NCBI RefSeq assembly: GCF_008312835.1
Contig: NZ_VSKS01000010.1
Location: 186,001 to 250,000, forward strand
Origin: Streptomyces marokkonensis
GTDB taxonomy: Bacteria > Actinomycetota > Actinomycetes > Streptomycetales > Streptomycetaceae
Reading direction: 5' to 3'
DNA length: 64,000 nucleotides
The notes under the pieces are model-generated. The model had not been told where the DNA came from. It did not search any database and saw nothing but the letters and a program-made list of their open reading frames with translations. How positions within the stretch are numbered: the first letter of the stretch is position 1; every line of letters starts with the position of its first letter. The position numbers and the translations under genes were made by a program. Below are positions 1 to 7,440 of this stretch, in pieces.

Positions 1-323
1 AGGAAGCGGGCGGGACGGCCCAGGTCGTGCACGAGTGCCGCCAGCGACAGGGCGATCGCCCCCGCCGCACCCAGCTTCGCCGTGCGGGCCAGCGCGGGCC
101 GGGCGGTGACGTCCGCCCCGGCGGCCAGCAGCGACGACGCCCCGGCGAGGCCGCCGAGGAAGAGGTAGCCCGCGACGTCCAGCGGCTTCCATTCCGGCCG
201 CTTCAGGACCGGCCTGCCGTAGTACGAGGCGAACTCGGCGTCCGGGACCACGGCCTGCTCGCCGCGCCCCCGGCGGCGCCGGCGCCCGGCGTCCCGCGCC
301 CCGTCCCGGAAGCCCCCGCTCAC
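1..323 (-). CDS. NrfD/PsrC-type membrane subunit (partial)
   Basis: Polysulfide reductase NrfD-like quinone-interacting membrane subunit, cut by the left window edge; only the first ~107 residues are visible. A GTG start overlaps the TGA of the upstream Fe-S subunit gene by four bases, so the two are translationally coupled. A cytoplasmic Arg-rich N-terminus and the stretch KRPEWKPLDVAGYLFLGGLA, followed by a hydrophobic helix and LVHDLGRPARF, match the start of NrfD proteins that anchor Fe-S subunits of molybdopterin oxidoreductases. Expected role: pass electrons between the Fe-S subunit and the quinone pool. The catalytic subunit is not in view and may lie further left. Confidence 0.8.
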   Translation of the reverse strand, partial: MSGGFRDGARDAGRRRRRGRGEQAVVPDAEFASYYGRPVLKRPEWKPLDVAGYLFLGGLAGASSLLAAGADVTARPALARTAKLGAAGAIALSLAALVHDLGRPARF

Positions 324-1204
324 CGCGGCCTCCCGGCGAAGCCGGCGACGGCCAGTGCGGCGAGCGAGACGGCGGCCGCCGCCGCGTGCCGCCACATGCC
401 GGGCAGATCGCGGGTCGTGACGACCGGGTCGGGCGGCAGCCCGTACACCTCCGGCTCGTCCAGCAGCAGGAAGAACGCGCCGTCGCCCCCGACCCCGTCG
501 CGCGGGTCCTCCCCGTACAGGCGGGCGTCGCCGGCCCCGGCCGCGTGCAACTGCGCCAGCCGGCCCGCCGCGCGCTCCCGCAGCTCCTCCAGCGGGCCGA
601 ACTGGATGGATTCGGTCGGGCAGGACTTCGCGCAGGCCGGTTCCATGCCCACGCCGAGACGGTCGTAGCACAGGGTGCACTTCCAGGCGCGTCCGTCCTC
701 GGGCCGGCGCTCGATGACACCGTACGGACAGGCGGACACGCAGTAGCCGCAGCCGTTGCAGATGTCCTCCTGCACGACGACCGAGCCGAACTCGGTGCGG
801 AACAGCGAGCCCGTCGGGCACACGTCGAGGCAGGCGGCGTGCGTGCAGTGCTTGCACACGTCGGACGCCATCAGCCAGCGCACCTCGCCGCCCCCGGGGG
901 AGCCGGTGAGGTTGCGGGCGGCGTCGAACACGTCGACGTCGTCCGGGGCGCCCCCGTGCGCCGCGCCGGGCGGCGGCGTGCGCTGCTCGACGAAGGCCAC
1001 GTGCCGCCAGGTGCTCGCGCCGAGGCCCTGGGTGTTGTCGTAGGACATGCCGGTCAGCTCGAGGCCGTCCTCGGGGATGGCGTTCCACTCCTTGCACGCC
1101 ACCTCGCACGCCTTGCACCCGATGCACACCGAGGTGTCCGTGAAGAAGCCCATGCGGGGCGGCGGATCGGTGTGCCCGGCCGCTCGCGCGATGTCGTCCG
1201 TCAT
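320..1204 (-). CDS. Formate dehydrogenase beta-like 4Fe-4S subunit
   Basis: 294-residue four-cluster ferredoxin-type electron-transfer subunit of the FdnH/FdoH class. Four cysteine clusters are visible: CIGCKACEVACKEWN near residue 27, CKHCTHAACLDVCPTGS, CNGCGYCVSACPYG and CTLCYDRLGVGMEPACAKSCP. A C-terminal hydrophobic helix (about 272-290) is the usual membrane anchor. The ATG at 1204 has a strong AGGAGG ribosome site. It would relay electrons from a molybdopterin/tungsten formate dehydrogenase alpha subunit to the NrfD protein encoded next. The upstream gene is a CapA-like phosphatase 80 bases away, not the alpha subunit, so the partner must be downstream beyond the window or elsewhere. 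Confidence 0.9.
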   Translation of the reverse strand: MTDDIARAAGHTDPPPRMGFFTDTSVCIGCKACEVACKEWNAIPEDGLELTGMSYDNTQGLGASTWRHVAFVEQRTPPPGAAHGGAPDDVDVFDAARNLTGSPGGGEVRWLMASDVCKHCTHAACLDVCPTGSLFRTEFGSVVVQEDICNGCGYCVSACPYGVIERRPEDGRAWKCTLCYDRLGVGMEPACAKSCPTESIQFGPLEELRERAAGRLAQLHAAGAGDARLYGEDPRDGVGGDGAFFLLLDEPEVYGLPPDPVVTTRDLPGMWRHAAAAAVSLAALAVAGFAGRPR

Positions 1205-1284
1205 ACGGGGACCTCCTGCCTCGCACACGGGGACTGCCTGCCTCGGCCGGGCCCGGGTGCCCCCGCCGGGACCGGCCGAAACGG

Positions 1285-2388
1285 TCACCGGGGGAGGGCC
1301 ACGGTGAGCGTGCCGTCGGCGTCCAGTGCGACGTCCGCGCCGCTGATCCGGTCGAGGGTCTCCCGCAGCCAGACCCGCTCGTCCGGCGCGGCGGTCTCGA
1401 GCCGCAACCGCCGGGCCCTCAGGGGCACCATCCGCAGGCCGGCCACCCGGCCGGTGTCCCCGTCGAGCGACAGCAGGTACGCGAGCCGCAGGTCGTCGCG
1501 GAACTCCTCGTGGCCCGAGATGCCCTCGTAGTCGTCGACGAAGTCGCCGCAGCCGTACAGGACCGCCCGGCCGCGGTACACCTCGAGCGGGCGGGGGTGG
1601 TGCGAGGAGTGGCCGTGGACCACGTCGACCCCGCCGTCCACCAGGGCGTGGGCGAAGCGGACGTGGCTCCGGGGGACGTGGTGGCCCCAGTTCGAACCCC
1701 AGTGCACCGACACCACCGCGACGTCCCCCGGCCCCTTCGTCCGCCGTACCCGCCGGGCGACCGCCTCGGCCGCCGGGACCGAGGGCTCCGCGAGGTACGC
1801 CACGCCGGACCGGTCCGCCGTGGCCGCCCAGCCCGGCGGGATGCCGCTCGACGTCGTCCCGAGGGCGAACACCAGCACCCGGCCGCCCTCGACGGGGACC
1901 ATCGCGGGCGCGTACGCCGCGTCGGCGTCCCGCCCCGCGCCCGCCGCCCTCAGGCCCGCGCCGTCCAGCACGTCCAGCGTCTCCCGGAGTCCCGGGCGGC
2001 CGAAGTCCAGCACATGGTTGTTGCCCAGGACGCACACGTCGGGACGGGCCACCGCGAGAGCGGGCACGTTGGCCGGGTGCATGCGGTAGTGCACGGCCTT
2101 GCCCGGCGCGAACACGTCACTGCGGGTGATCGACGTCTCCACATTGACGATCCGCACGTCCGGGGCGGCCTCCTCCAGCACCCGCAGGGCCCGGCCCCAC
2201 GGCCACGCGAAGGGGACCGGACGGGGAACGGGGCCGCTCACGGCCTCCGCGAGGCCCACGTAGTCGCGGGCGTCGCGGACGTACTCCTCCCGCAGCGCCG
2301 GGTCGCCCGGGTGCGGCAGGATCTGGTCGACGCCACGCCCGAGCATGACGTCGCCGCACAGGAACAGCGTCACCGCGCCGGCAGCCAT
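1285..2388 (-). CDS. CapA-family metallophosphatase-like protein
   Basis: 367-residue protein of the PGA_cap/CapA family (calcineurin-like fold). Motifs visible: CGDVMLGRGVDQ at residues ~11-22, NVETSIT, GNNHVLDFG, SVHWGSNWG and GHSSHHPRPLEVYRG near the C-terminal third. The family is linked to poly-gamma-glutamate capsule export and to uncharacterised cell-surface hydrolysis; no signal peptide is visible here. It lies 15 bases after the membrane glycosyltransferase gene, so the two glycosyltransferases and this gene probably form an operon for surface glycan or polymer work. The ATG at 2388 directly abuts GGAGGG; the GTG five codons in is an alternative start. Confidence 0.8.
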   Translation of the reverse strand: MAAGAVTLFLCGDVMLGRGVDQILPHPGDPALREEYVRDARDYVGLAEAVSGPVPRPVPFAWPWGRALRVLEEAAPDVRIVNVETSITRSDVFAPGKAVHYRMHPANVPALAVARPDVCVLGNNHVLDFGRPGLRETLDVLDGAGLRAAGAGRDADAAYAPAMVPVEGGRVLVFALGTTSSGIPPGWAATADRSGVAYLAEPSVPAAEAVARRVRRTKGPGDVAVVSVHWGSNWGHHVPRSHVRFAHALVDGGVDVVHGHSSHHPRPLEVYRGRAVLYGCGDFVDDYEGISGHEEFRDDLRLAYLLSLDGDTGRVAGLRMVPLRARRLRLETAAPDERVWLRETLDRISGADVALDADGTLTVALPR

Positions 2389-2403
2389 CCCTCCACGGTA
2401 GGC

Positions 2404-3666
2404 CTAGGGCACGCCGAGCTCGAACAGGACATAACCCGCGTACGACCCCGAGGCCATGGCCGCCGTACCCAGGACCGCGGCCAGCGACGGCCACCCCAGG
2501 CGGCTCATCGCCACGGCGAGCGGGACGAACAGCGGGAACAGGGGAAGCAGATAGCGGGAGACGTTGCCGAAGTACTGCTGGGTGGCCATCACCATCAGGT
2601 ACGACAGCACCGTGTAGACCACGAGGACGGCGGGCGGACGCAGCCGCACCAGCAGCACGGTCAGCACCGGCACCAGCAGCACCACCCCGACGCCGATCAC
2701 GTCCTCCATCGGCATCGCGAACAGGTAGTCGAAGTGACCCACGGGCACGGAGGTGAGCACGTCGAAACTGTGCCGGCCGTAGTCGAATCTGTGGCCCCAG
2801 GCGCCGTCCTGGAGCTTGTTGTAGCCACCCCAGTCGCCCATCCGGTGCCCCACCCAGCCCAGGTAGCCGGCCATGCCCAGCGGGGCGATCACCACCGCGG
2901 CCAGCGGGCGCCCGAGGCCCTCCCCCCGTCGCCGCACCGCGAGCAGTCCGGCGACGGCGAGCGCGGCGACCAGGGTGACCGCCGTCGGCCGGGCGAGCCC
3001 GGCGGTGAAGGTCAGCGCCCCCGCGGTGAGCCAGTGGCGCGTCATCACGGCCCAGCAGGCCCACGCGGCCAGTGCCGTGTACAGGGACTCGGAGTACACC
3101 GCCCACTCGGCGCCGGAACCGGGCCACACCGCCCACAGCCCGACGGCGACCAGACCGGCCCTGTGCCCGCCCAGCCGCGTGGTGACGGCGTGGATGCCGA
3201 GCGCCGCGACGAACGAGAAGGCGACCGACACGGTCATGCCGGCGCCGTACGGGCCGAGGCCGGTCACCTCCGAGACCATCCGCATCAGCGCCGGGTACAG
3301 CGGGAAGAACGCGGCCGAGTTGCCCTTCAGGGTGATCAGACCGGTGGCGCCGGGGACGGGCTCCAGCGCCGGGTCGTAGCCGTGCAGGGCGATCTGCTGG
3401 TACCACCAGCCGTCCCAGCTGCCCAGGACGTCCCAGGTGTGCGCGCCCCCGCCGAACCGCGGGTGCTTCTCGCGGAAGTCGCCGGCCGAGTCCAGCAGGA
3501 ACATGAAGACGGCGAAGCCCACGAGCTTCAGCACGCCGTACACCGCGAGGACGGGCCCGCAGTGCGCGGCGGCGCGGCGCAGCCGCTCGCGCGGGGACGG
3601 GGCGGGCGGCGGGGGGACGCGGGGCAGGGGCGCGGACGTGGCCGGCCCGGCCTGGGCGGTGGTCAT
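2404..3666 (-). CDS. Integral membrane mannosyltransferase (PIG-V-like)
   Basis: 420-residue polytopic membrane protein with about ten hydrophobic helices. The segment SWDGWWYQQIALHGYD near residue 75 matches the WDxxWYxxIAxxGY signature of PIG-V-like, polyprenyl-phosphate-mannose-dependent transferases; NSAAFFPLYPALMR follows. It probably adds mannose to an extracytoplasmic acceptor using a polyprenyl-phosphate sugar. Its ATG overlaps the stop of the upstream GT2-GtrA gene (ATGA), so donor synthesis and use are coupled. The substrate is inferred, not shown. Confidence 0.75.
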   Translation of the reverse strand: MTTAQAGPATSAPLPRVPPPPAPSPRERLRRAAAHCGPVLAVYGVLKLVGFAVFMFLLDSAGDFREKHPRFGGGAHTWDVLGSWDGWWYQQIALHGYDPALEPVPGATGLITLKGNSAAFFPLYPALMRMVSEVTGLGPYGAGMTVSVAFSFVAALGIHAVTTRLGGHRAGLVAVGLWAVWPGSGAEWAVYSESLYTALAAWACWAVMTRHWLTAGALTFTAGLARPTAVTLVAALAVAGLLAVRRRGEGLGRPLAAVVIAPLGMAGYLGWVGHRMGDWGGYNKLQDGAWGHRFDYGRHSFDVLTSVPVGHFDYLFAMPMEDVIGVGVVLLVPVLTVLLVRLRPPAVLVVYTVLSYLMVMATQQYFGNVSRYLLPLFPLFVPLAVAMSRLGWPSLAAVLGTAAMASGSYAGYVLFELGVP

Positions 3667-4961
3667 GAGGCGGAGGATCCTGTCGTACGGCGGGAGCGGT
3701 GGCCGGGGAACACCCAGGCGCGCAGCAGGAGGAAGCGCAGCAGGGTCGCGGCGAGGTTGGCGGTGACCAGTGTCAGCAGCTCCGCGCGGGAGCCGGCTCC
3801 GGGTGCGGCGCGGTGCAGGACGGCCAGCGAACCGCCGGTGAGGACGAGGCCCGCGAGGAAGGCCACCAGGCCCTTGAGATGGTGGCGCAGTGCCCCGTCG
3901 CGGCCCCGCACCCCGAAGGTGAGCCGCCGGTTCGCGGCGGTGTTGGCTACGGCACCGGCCAGCAGAGCGAGCGCGTTGGCCGCCTGGGCGCCCGCCGCGG
4001 GCCGGAGCACGCCGAAGAGCACGAGATGGAGCAGGGTGCACGCGGTCCCGACGGCGGCGAAGCGCAGCAGCTGGGGGACCAGGGCGGGCGGCAGCCCGGC
4101 GGCCTCGTCGAGGGTCTCGGCGCGGCGCAGCGCGGCCAGGGGCAGCCGGCCACGGGTCAGCGCGCGCCCCAGCCGGGCCACGCCGCGCAGATCGGCCAGC
4201 GCCGTGGAGAGGATGTCGACCCGGCTGTCGGGATCGTCCACCCAGTCCACAGGCACCTCGTGGATGCGCAGCCCGGCGCGCTCGGCGATCACCAGCAGTT
4301 CGGTGTCGAAGAACCACTCCCGGTCCTCGACCACCGGGAGCAACCGCTCCGCGACGTCCCGCCGTACGGCCTTGAAGCCGCACTGGGCGTCGCTGAACCC
4401 CACGGCGAGGGTGCCGCGCAGCAGCCCGTTGTAACAGCGGGAGATGATCTCCCGCTTCGGCCCGCGCACCACCCGGGAGCCGCGTGCCAGGCGGGTGCCG
4501 ATCGCGATGTCCGAGTGCCCGGAGATCAGCGGCGCCACCAGCGGCAGCAGGGCCGCGAGATCCGTGGACAGGTCCACGTCCAGATAGGCGAGCACCGGGG
4601 CGGGCGAGAGCGACCAGGCGGTGTGCAGGGCGCGGCCGCGTCCCTTCTCGGCCAGCCGCAGCCACTGTGTCCCGGGAAGCTCCCGGGCCAGCCGTTCGGC
4701 GATCCGCGGGGTGCGGTCCGTGCTGGCGTTGTCGGCGACGGTGATCCGGAACGGGTAGGGGAAGGTCCCCGTCAGGTGGGCGTGGAGCCGCCGGACACAG
4801 GACTCCAGGTCGTTCTCCTCGTTGTGCACGGGCACCACCACGTCCAGGACGGGGTCCGGGTGGGGCGCGGACAGCGGGGCACGGCGCGGCAGGGCCACCC
4901 GGGACGCGGACGCTTCGGATGTGCGGCGGCCGGTCGGTGCCGGCCGCCTCGCGGTTCTCAT
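3663..4961 (-). CDS. GT2 glycosyltransferase fused to GtrA-like membrane domain
   Basis: 432-residue fusion. Residues ~35-270 form a GT-A domain of the dolichyl-phosphate mannose synthase type: VVVPVHNEENDLESCV, ADNASTDRT and the metal-binding LDVDLSTD. Residues ~290-425 form a four-helix GtrA-like domain (LLRFAAVGTACTLLHLVLFG onward) that typically flips polyprenyl-phosphate sugars. Predicted activity: transfer of mannose or glucose from a nucleotide sugar to polyprenyl phosphate, with flipping by the same chain. ATG 4961 was chosen because the domain follows closely; the longer reading to 5024 adds only a low-complexity leader. It is the first gene of the run that continues with the PIG-V-like transferase. 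Confidence 0.82.
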   Translation of the reverse strand: MRTARRPAPTGRRTSEASASRVALPRRAPLSAPHPDPVLDVVVPVHNEENDLESCVRRLHAHLTGTFPYPFRITVADNASTDRTPRIAERLARELPGTQWLRLAEKGRGRALHTAWSLSPAPVLAYLDVDLSTDLAALLPLVAPLISGHSDIAIGTRLARGSRVVRGPKREIISRCYNGLLRGTLAVGFSDAQCGFKAVRRDVAERLLPVVEDREWFFDTELLVIAERAGLRIHEVPVDWVDDPDSRVDILSTALADLRGVARLGRALTRGRLPLAALRRAETLDEAAGLPPALVPQLLRFAAVGTACTLLHLVLFGVLRPAAGAQAANALALLAGAVANTAANRRLTFGVRGRDGALRHHLKGLVAFLAGLVLTGGSLAVLHRAAPGAGSRAELLTLVTANLAATLLRFLLLRAWVFPGHRSRRTTGSSAS

Positions 4962-5096
4962 GACGGATTCACGGTCTCTTTCCGGCGCGGGGCACGACAG
5001 GGCCCGGGCGGGCCCCGAGGGCATGCCGAGGGCGCCCGGCTGATGGTCGGGTGAACGGCCCGGGCGGGATCGCCCGGGGACGGGGCGGTGGGGTCG

Positions 5097-5612
5097 TCAG
5101 CCGCCGGCGGTCATGGAGGGACTCCGGTCCGGCTCCGTCGACGGTGGTGCGACCGGCGGCTCCGTGGAGACCGGTGGCGGGGGCGCGGTCGTCGCCGGCA
5201 TGCTCGCGTCGGGCGTGTCGGACGGCGGGAAGGTCGGTGTGCCGTCGTACTCGGGCGCCGTGGTGCCGGGGTACGTGGTCCCCGGGTACGTGGTCCCGGC
5301 CGTGCCCGTGGGCGGGAGGGACGGGCTCGGGGCGGAGGTGGGCCCGGGGGACCGCGGGGGCGGCGTCGGACTGGTCGCCGGCAGGGGCGGGCGGTCGGCG
5401 GGCAGGGAACGGGACCCGGTGCCGGGCAGCAGGGCCAGCCCGACGCTCAGCCCGGCCACGGCGAGGGCCGAGCCGCCGGCCCGCCACAGCACCCGCGACC
5501 GGCGGCGGACCCGGATGCCCTGGTACAGGCGCGCCCGGTGCCCGGGCCCGAAGGGAGCCGGCTGCCGGCTGTCGCGCATCATGCGCGTCAGCTCGCGCTC
5601 GAAGTCGTCCAT
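5097..5612 (-). CDS. Membrane partner of SigE-family sigma factor (putative anti-sigma)
   Basis: 171-residue protein. A charged cytoplasmic N-terminus (MDDFERELTRMMRDSRQPAPF) is followed by one transmembrane helix (about residues 46-66) and a long extracytoplasmic tail rich in Pro, Thr and Ser, containing a duplicated TTYPG unit. The start at 5612 has GGGGAGAAG upstream and lies 11 bases past the stop of the sigma gene. Such small one-helix proteins encoded after SigE-family sigma genes in Streptomyces are presumed anti-sigma or signal-sensing partners; there is no recognisable zinc-binding HxxxCxxC motif, so the function is inferred from context. Confidence 0.7.
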   Translation of the reverse strand: MDDFERELTRMMRDSRQPAPFGPGHRARLYQGIRVRRRSRVLWRAGGSALAVAGLSVGLALLPGTGSRSLPADRPPLPATSPTPPPRSPGPTSAPSPSLPPTGTAGTTYPGTTYPGTTAPEYDGTPTFPPSDTPDASMPATTAPPPPVSTEPPVAPPSTEPDRSPSMTAGG

Positions 5613-5623
5613 CGCTTCTCCCC

Positions 5624-6130
5624 TCACCCCACGGGCCTGACGGAGTCGGACAGGATCTGCCGCAGGCGCGCCACCCCGCGCGAGGCGTGGGAGCGGGCGG
5701 TGCCCACGGGGCAGCCGAGGGCCTGGGCCACCTGGCTCTCGGGCAGGTCCTCGCAGTAGCGCAGCACCACCGCGGCCCGCTGCCGGGGAGGCAGCAGGGC
5801 CAGGGCGGCCTCCAGCCGCGAGCGCTCCGCGACGGCCGCGGACACGTCACCCGGTCCGGGCCGGTCGGGCAGTTCCCCCACCGGACGCTCCCCCCACCAT
5901 CGCCGCCGGGCCGAACGCGCCGCCATCCGCACCAGCACCTGACGCACATACGCCTCCGGTGCCTGCTCGGCGACCTTCGGCCAGGCGAACCACAGCTTCA
6001 CCAGGGCCTCCTGGACGAGGTCCTCGGCGCGTTGCCGGTCGCCGCCGGTGAGCAGACGCGCGACATGGAGCAGCGCCGACCAGCGGCCAGCCACGAACTC
6101 GTCGAAGCCGTCGGCCCGAAACCGCTCCAT
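5624..6130 (-). CDS. SigE-family ECF RNA polymerase sigma factor
   Basis: 168-residue sigma-70 family protein, the usual length of the Streptomyces SigE-like group (not the classic coelicolor SigE). Region 2 is seen as LLTGGDRQRAEDLVQEALVK and region 4 as ALALLPPRQRAAVVLRYCED followed by the HTH AQALGCPVGTARSHASRG. No long linker or C-terminal extension. Start taken at ATG 6130; GTG 6136 is possible. It precedes the one-helix membrane protein by 11 bases, suggesting a sigma/anti-sigma pair. The region upstream contains a very strong hairpin ending the preceding transcript. Confidence 0.85.
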   Translation of the reverse strand: MERFRADGFDEFVAGRWSALLHVARLLTGGDRQRAEDLVQEALVKLWFAWPKVAEQAPEAYVRQVLVRMAARSARRRWWGERPVGELPDRPGPGDVSAAVAERSRLEAALALLPPRQRAAVVLRYCEDLPESQVAQALGCPVGTARSHASRGVARLRQILSDSVRPVG

Positions 6131-6236
6131 CCCCACCGCCCCGCGTGCGAACAACCCCTTACACCCACACAAAGGCCCGGGACCCCGCGGAACGATGCAC
6201 CACAGCCCTGTGATCCACCTCACTGCGCATGCGAAA

Positions 6237-6296
6237 GGGGCGGGTTGTGTGCCCGTCGACCGCATTCCTGCGGTCGACGGGCACACAACCCGCCCC
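6237..6296 (-). terminator. 28-bp perfect inverted repeat, probable terminator
   Basis: Arms 6237-6264 and 6269-6296 are perfectly complementary over 28 bases with the 4-base loop TTCC. The hairpin lies between the DUF6479 region and the sigma gene, both read leftward. A short T run (TTT) follows on the minus strand. Best explained as an unusually long factor-independent terminator that insulates the sigma gene. Confidence 0.7.
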
Positions 6297-6322
6297 GGTG
6301 CGACGGGCGGTGGCCCGCCCGT

Positions 6323-6415
6323 CTACGTACGGTCGCCCTTCGGCCTGCCCCGCTGGTCCGGGGTGCCGTGCGGCGGCAACGGGGTGTCGCGTCCTGGATC
6401 GGCCATGGTGCTCAC
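6323..6415 (-). CDS. Possible small protein (27-30 aa)
   Basis: A short frame read from GTG 6415 (or ATG 6406) to TAG at 6323. It encodes a hydrophilic peptide beginning MADPGRDTPLPPHGTPDQ (from the ATG), with a basic C-terminus. GAGGG lies just before the GTG. It sits 53 bases after the DUF6479 gene and directly before the long terminator hairpin, as expected for the last gene of a small transcript. No family recognised; translation is unproven. Confidence 0.3.
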   Translation of the reverse strand: MSTMADPGRDTPLPPHGTPDQRGRPKGDRT

Positions 6416-6468
6416 GTCCCTCTGTACGACGGTGCGTGGCGCCGGCAGTGCTCGCCGGCGCGGGACGG

Positions 6469-6849
6469 TCAGCTGCGGCCCGGTCCGCCGCTGCCGAACG
6501 AACCGCTGCCGCCCTCGTCCCAGCGGGGCCGTTCCTGGGGCGCGCCGGTGCGGCTGCCGGCGTTGCCGTGGCCCTTCAGCTCGTGCGGTGTCAGGCGCTC
6601 GTCGCTCCTGGGCATCTCGTCCGGCGCACGCTGCTCCCGCACCTCGCGGACCGGGCCCCCCTCGGGCATGCGGGGCTGCTCCTCGGGCGCGGGCCTGCGC
6701 GTCCTGCTGTTCCCGACCCGGCGGCTGCCGAGGACGAACATGCCGATCAGCAGGGCCACCACCACCACGGCCGCCACCGCCAGCCCGGCGCCGACGGCGC
6801 CGCGGCTCGCCGCGAGGTCGGCCGTCTCCATCCATGAGGTGTTCATCAT
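6469..6849 (-). CDS. DUF6479 family single-pass membrane protein
   Basis: 126 residues. The N-terminus MMNTSWMETADLAASRG is followed by one hydrophobic helix (about 18-42) and a hydrophilic tail with RMPEGGPVREVREQR and RLTPHELKGHGNAG, a pattern typical of the Streptomyces-specific DUF6479 group. Function unknown. No ribosome site precedes either ATG (6849 or 6846). A SigB-type promoter element ends only nine bases upstream of ATG 6849, which suggests a leaderless transcript. Probably stress-related, by inference from that promoter. Confidence 0.7.
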   Translation of the reverse strand: MMNTSWMETADLAASRGAVGAGLAVAAVVVVALLIGMFVLGSRRVGNSRTRRPAPEEQPRMPEGGPVREVREQRAPDEMPRSDERLTPHELKGHGNAGSRTGAPQERPRWDEGGSGSFGSGGPGRS

Positions 6850-6858
6850 GGCTCGCGG

Positions 6859-6883
6859 GTACCCCCGGTCCGGGCCGCGAACC
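6859..6883 (-). promoter_or_regulatory. SigB-type promoter for DUF6479 gene
   Basis: On the minus strand GGTT, a 15-base spacer, then GGGTAC match the Streptomyces SigB-family pattern GNNT-N14-16-GGGTAC. The last base of the -10 lies nine bases from ATG 6849, implying a leaderless mRNA. Confidence 0.5.
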
Positions 6884-6949
6884 GGCTCACCTCGCCGTCA
6901 CCGGACCGCGCCGACGTTTGACCTCCGGGGTCGCGGCAACCCGCGCGGT

Positions 6950-7321
6950 GTGACCACGACATCGCAGGAGGAGCTGTTCCGGTTCCTGGAAGACCGTTTC
7001 GCCTGTGCCCAGGCCTGCACCGAGTGCGCACGGGCCTGCGCGACGCGAGCCGGCCTGGTCGACCCGGACGGCTCCGAGAACCAGGAACTCGTACGACGCA
7101 AGGGCATCATGTGCGCGGAGGTCTGCGACGCGACCTGCCGCATGCTGTCCGAGCAGAACCAGGTGGACGAGGCGACCATCCGGATCCAGGTCGAGTGGTG
7201 CCGGCAGGTGTGCCTGGAGAGCGCGCGGGCGTTCGACGGTTACTCCGGGGCGGAAGGGACGGCGGAAGCCTGCCGCACCTGCGCCCGTGCCTGCACGGAG
7301 TTCCTCGTCACCCTGAACTGA
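6950..7321 (+). CDS. Four-helix-bundle Cys-rich protein (DUF326/Csp-like)
   Basis: 123 residues with about eleven cysteines in helix-spaced pairs: CAQACTECARAC near residue 18, CAEVCDATC, CRQVC and CRTCARACTEF. This spacing is typical of DUF326 four-helix-bundle proteins such as cytosolic copper storage proteins, which bind many Cu(I) ions inside the bundle. No signal peptide, so probably cytosolic. GTG 6950 was selected because the family begins close to this point; the ribosome site is weak. It stands alone between a divergent DUF6479 gene and a kinase gene. Metal specificity is inferred from the family. Confidence 0.75.
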   Translation: MTTTSQEELFRFLEDRFACAQACTECARACATRAGLVDPDGSENQELVRRKGIMCAEVCDATCRMLSEQNQVDEATIRIQVEWCRQVCLESARAFDGYSGAEGTAEACRTCARACTEFLVTLN

Positions 7322-7440
7322 CCGGGCCCACGGGCCGCGGGAGCCGCGCGTCCGGCACCGTACAAACGCGGGCGAGTTGTCGCCATACTGGACGAGCCAG
7401 GGGAGGGCGCGGCGGACTGCGACGGGGGCGGGCGAAGGAG

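Noticed and set aside
1510-4434. 974-codon open frame on the plus strand
   Set aside because: Composition is Gln/Arg/His-rich noise opposite the CapA and glycosyltransferase genes, which show clear motifs.
5269-5290. Two GGGTAC motifs
   Set aside because: They are inside the coding tandem repeat of the sigma partner and precede no gene in their orientation.
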